From positions 1 to 6,745 of the forward strand of contig MHDB01000003.1 of assembly GCA_001816835.1 (NCBI GenBank): 6,745 bases of DNA. The letters are read 5' to 3'. Numbering within the stretch: the stretch's first letter is position 1; each line of letters opens with the position of its first letter. The position numbers and the translations under genes are program-made. Below the pieces are notes generated by a model. It saw only the letters and a program-made list of their open reading frames with translations. It was not told the DNA's origin and did no database searches. Below are positions 5,054-6,745 of this stretch, one piece after another. Origin of the DNA: Candidatus Woykebacteria bacterium RIFCSPLOWO2_01_FULL_43_14 (lineage in GTDB: Bacteria; Patescibacteriota; Microgenomatia; Woykebacterales; 2-01-FULL-43-14).

Positions 5054-6745
5054 CTAACCAGTTAAAGGCGTACCTTTCGGTAACGGGGCGACAAACTCGG
5101 GCGGTGAGTCAAACACTAACTCCCACTTGTAGCCGTGAGCCACAAAGTAAGCCATGTTTGGGACATGGTACAAGACATTATCTGCCACCATGTAGATCTC
5201 TCCCGTAGGCATTCTCACCAGCTGACCATTTCTGAAAGGAATGGTGTTAACTAAACTCAGGTCGTTTACATCGTAACGAACTTTGCTCCAATCAACATTC
5301 ATCTCCCCTAGCTCACCAAGAGTAAGCCGCCTTTTGGTCCCATTCTCCAAAATAAAGATGTGCCCACCCACTGAGATAAGATCTCCGTTATGAAGCACCG
5401 GAAGAGGTGTCGCCTCCGTATACGCCAGTTCTTGATTAGTTGCAGCCCTTAAGTTTTCCAGTTTGAATCCCAACGATTCAAAAGTCTCAGTGCTTGGTAC
5501 CCATCTCTTGGTACCATTTTGCAAGACATACACCCTGCCACTACTAGGATCTAGGACATACTCGTTAAAGGGTTTCGATGGTACTACAGTGGGTGTAGGC
5601 ACTGCCATGGGTGTGACCACCGAAACCGGAGCAGGGGTTGATGTGCTAGCAGGAGCCGAACTAGTCGACAACCCACTACTCTGCTCCTCAGAGGAGAAAG
5701 AACCACTTGATTGTGGGGCACTGACCGATACAGGTACACTGGTAGGCGCTGGGTTAGGAACAACCACAACAGCAATAGTAACGGTACTCAAAGGTGTGGC
5801 CGTAGGAACTAAGGTTGTGGTAGGTGTCAAAGTCAACGTCGGGGTCAAAGTAGCGCTTGGTGTAGACGTGGGAGTCGGAGTATTTGTTGGCGTGGAAGTG
5901 TTGGTAGGCGTTGAAGTCGGCGTAGACGTCGGTGTCGCGACCGCTCCACTGTTAGACGCCCCGTTAAAGTTGTTCCCCGAACCGATCACCACACTCGATC
6001 CTGATAAGTTATTCACGCCGTACCTACGAACAGTGAAAACATTATTTACCACATTTTGTAAGCCAACTACTCTGGCTATAACCCCATCATAAGCATTGGT
6101 AATGGTATTACCAGAAGCGGTCAGACAGGTACTACTGACGTTAAAAGCCGCAGTGTTATCTGGATCATCTCTGGTCATATCCGAAACAGTAGTGGTACTA
6201 ATGGTACCGCAAGCGTTACTTTCCAAATCAAAGCCGTAGAAATAAGCATTGGTCAATGTGGAACTTGTAATAGTATAAGAACTCCCGCTTCTCATGGAAA
6301 GTTTGCCAACTCTCCGAATAGTCGAACTGCTAACAATCAGGGTTCCATAATTATCAAAACTATAGACTAAGTTGGGCGTCCCGGAGTTAGGTTCTAATTC
6401 AGAAGACTGGATGTTCAAGATGCCATTGTTGGTAATGCCAAACTGAGAAGTACTAAGAACTTTGAATTGGAGTTTCGCAGCGTTGCCAATAATCAACCCA
6501 GAACCACTATTAACAGTTATTCCACTTGTTAGGACAACAAAACCGTTGGTTGTCTTAAGAGTAACTGTAATGCTTCTGTTAGCGGTAAAACCACTATACT
6601 CAGCACCACCTGTAACAAGAATCTCGTCGTTATTGTTAGCTGAGTTGTAAGCGGTCTGAATAGACCCCCCACTCCCAACCACAACCGTATCAGCCCTTGC
6701 GACATTGTGCCAAAAAAGAGCGCCCCATAGAGCAAGAACTACAGC
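5054..6745 (-). CDS. Secreted beta-helix-like protein with Thr/Pro-rich linker and C-terminal repeats, 5' partial
   Basis: The frame stays open to the window edge, giving 563 residues before the TAG stop; the true start lies beyond 6745. The GTG at 6682 is not the start, because the 21 codons before it encode most of a signal peptide. After the predicted cleavage comes a region of about 250 residues (GSIQTAYNSANNNDEILV onward) rich in Asn, Ser, Thr, Gly and short beta-strand patterns, typical of right-handed parallel beta-helices. Its two cysteines (codons at 6209-6211 and 6125-6127) are the only ones in the visible protein and could pair. A long Thr/Pro/Ser/Val linker (5570-5944) leads to three C-terminal repeats of about 53 residues. 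I see no LPXTG motif or C-terminal membrane anchor. The function is unknown: probably a surface-associated or exported protein, perhaps binding carbohydrate. It converges on the heptose operon and is not part of it. Confidence 0.85.
   Translation of the reverse strand, partial: AVVLALWGALFWHNVARADTVVVGSGGSIQTAYNSANNNDEILVTGGAEYSGFTANRSITVTLKTTNGFVVLTSGITVNSGSGLIIGNAAKLQFKVLSTSQFGITNNGILNIQSSELEPNSGTPNLVYSFDNYGTLIVSSSTIRRVGKLSMRSGSSYTITSSTLTNAYFYGFDLESNACGTISTTTVSDMTRDDPDNTAAFNVSSTCLTASGNTITNAYDGVIARVVGLQNVVNNVFTVRRYGVNNLSGSSVVIGSGNNFNGASNSGAVATPTSTPTSTPTNTSTPTNTPTPTSTPSATLTPTLTLTPTTTLVPTATPLSTVTIAVVVVPNPAPTSVPVSVSAPQSSGSFSSEEQSSGLSTSSAPASTSTPAPVSVVTPMAVPTPTVVPSKPFNEYVLDPSSGRVYVLQNGTKRWVPSTETFESLGFKLENLRAATNQELAYTEATPLPVLHNGDLISVGGHIFILENGTKRRLTLGELGEMNVDWSKVRYDVNDLSLVNTIPFRNGQLVRMPTGEIYMVADNVLYHVPNMAYFVAHGYKWELVFDSPPEFVAPLPKGTPLTG
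5066..5566 (-). repeat. Three C-terminal protein repeats of about 53 residues
   Basis: The repeats are encoded at about 5566-5399, 5389-5231 and 5230-5066. Equivalent segments are GRVYVLQNGTKRWVPS, GHIFILENGTKRRLTL and GEIYMVADNVLYHVPN, each preceded by a (N)G(D/Q)L(I/V)-like or YVLDP strand and followed by an aromatic/Gly turn and a hydrophobic strand. Copies 1 and 2 share ENGTKR/QNGTKR, while copy 3 has lost it. Similar repeats occur at the C-terminus of many exported proteins of uncultivated bacteria; their role is not established to my knowledge. Confidence 0.7.
5789..5938 (-). repeat. Low-complexity Thr/Pro repeat tract (TPTSTP-like)
   Basis: About 50 residues built from TPTSTP, TPTNTP and TPTLTP units, encoded by imperfect 6-nt and 18-nt DNA periodicity (GT-rich on the + strand). 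It acts as an extended spacer between the beta-helix region and the C-terminal repeats and is a plausible O-glycosylation target. Its repeat nature also creates the spurious Val/Gly-rich open frame on the opposite strand. Confidence 0.8.
6692..6745 (-). other. Signal peptide (N-terminus cut off by window edge)
   Basis: The 18 visible residues include the hydrophobic core AVVLALWGALFW, then HNVARA and a predicted type I cleavage after ARA (A-x-A rule) before DTVVVG. The initiating Met and the basic n-region must lie past 6745. There is no lipobox cysteine, so Sec export with SPase I processing is expected. Confidence 0.75.

Noticed and set aside
4946..5057. Integron attC-like sites (GTTGTGC and CCTAACC motifs)
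   Set aside because: The GTTRRRY core is not matched (a pyrimidine stands where a purine is needed), the paired inverted core sites are missing, and no integrase or gene cassette is present.
5463..6092. Long + strand open frame rich in Val and Gly
   Set aside because: It is antisense to the Thr/Pro linker and neighbouring parts of the secreted protein; the VGVGV pattern is the complement of Thr/Pro codon repeats. It has no domain or ribosome binding site, and the - strand frame has a signal peptide and clear domains.

Overview
The window reads as a nucleotide-activated heptose biosynthesis operon on the + strand (1-4852), facing a secreted-protein gene on the - strand (5054-6745). A short intergenic region with two facing terminators separates them. 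The organism cannot be fixed from the sequence. The compact, moderately AT-rich genes with 4-nt overlaps, and a secreted beta-helix protein with a Thr/Pro linker and C-terminal ~53-residue repeats, suggest an uncultivated bacterium of the Candidate Phyla Radiation (Patescibacteria, perhaps Microgenomates). Chloroflexota is the main alternative. This placement is pattern-based inference. The genes read well with standard stop codons, with no sign of UGA recoding.

Operon (+ strand): a transaldolase-family enzyme (5' end outside the window), a heptose-7-phosphate kinase (HddA type), a sedoheptulose-7-phosphate isomerase (GmhA type), a heptose-1-phosphate guanylyltransferase (HddC type), a DPM1-like family 2 glycosyltransferase, a class I SAM methyltransferase and a HAD-IIIA heptose-bisphosphate phosphatase (GmhB type). 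Together GmhA, HddA, GmhB and HddC make the four-step route from sedoheptulose 7-phosphate to GDP-D-glycero-alpha-D-manno-heptose. The transaldolase could supply the sedoheptulose 7-phosphate. The glycosyltransferase and methyltransferase may move the heptose to a polyprenyl phosphate carrier and methylate the product, but their substrates are inferred from context only. Four genes (gmhA to the methyltransferase) are joined by ATGA overlaps. Strong Shine-Dalgarno sequences appear only before gmhA and gmhB.

Intergenic region (4853-5053): a + strand intrinsic terminator closes the operon at 4862-4892, and a - strand terminator closes the opposite gene at 5003-5035. Between them lie about 2.7 degenerate tandem copies of a 43-nt unit with no assigned function.

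Secreted protein (- strand, 5054-6745): the reading frame stays open to the window edge and begins there with most of a signal peptide, so the real start is outside. It has a beta-helix-like N-terminal region, a long Thr/Pro/Ser/Val linker and three C-terminal repeats. It is probably a cell-surface or exported protein. Whether it receives the heptose glycan is speculation.
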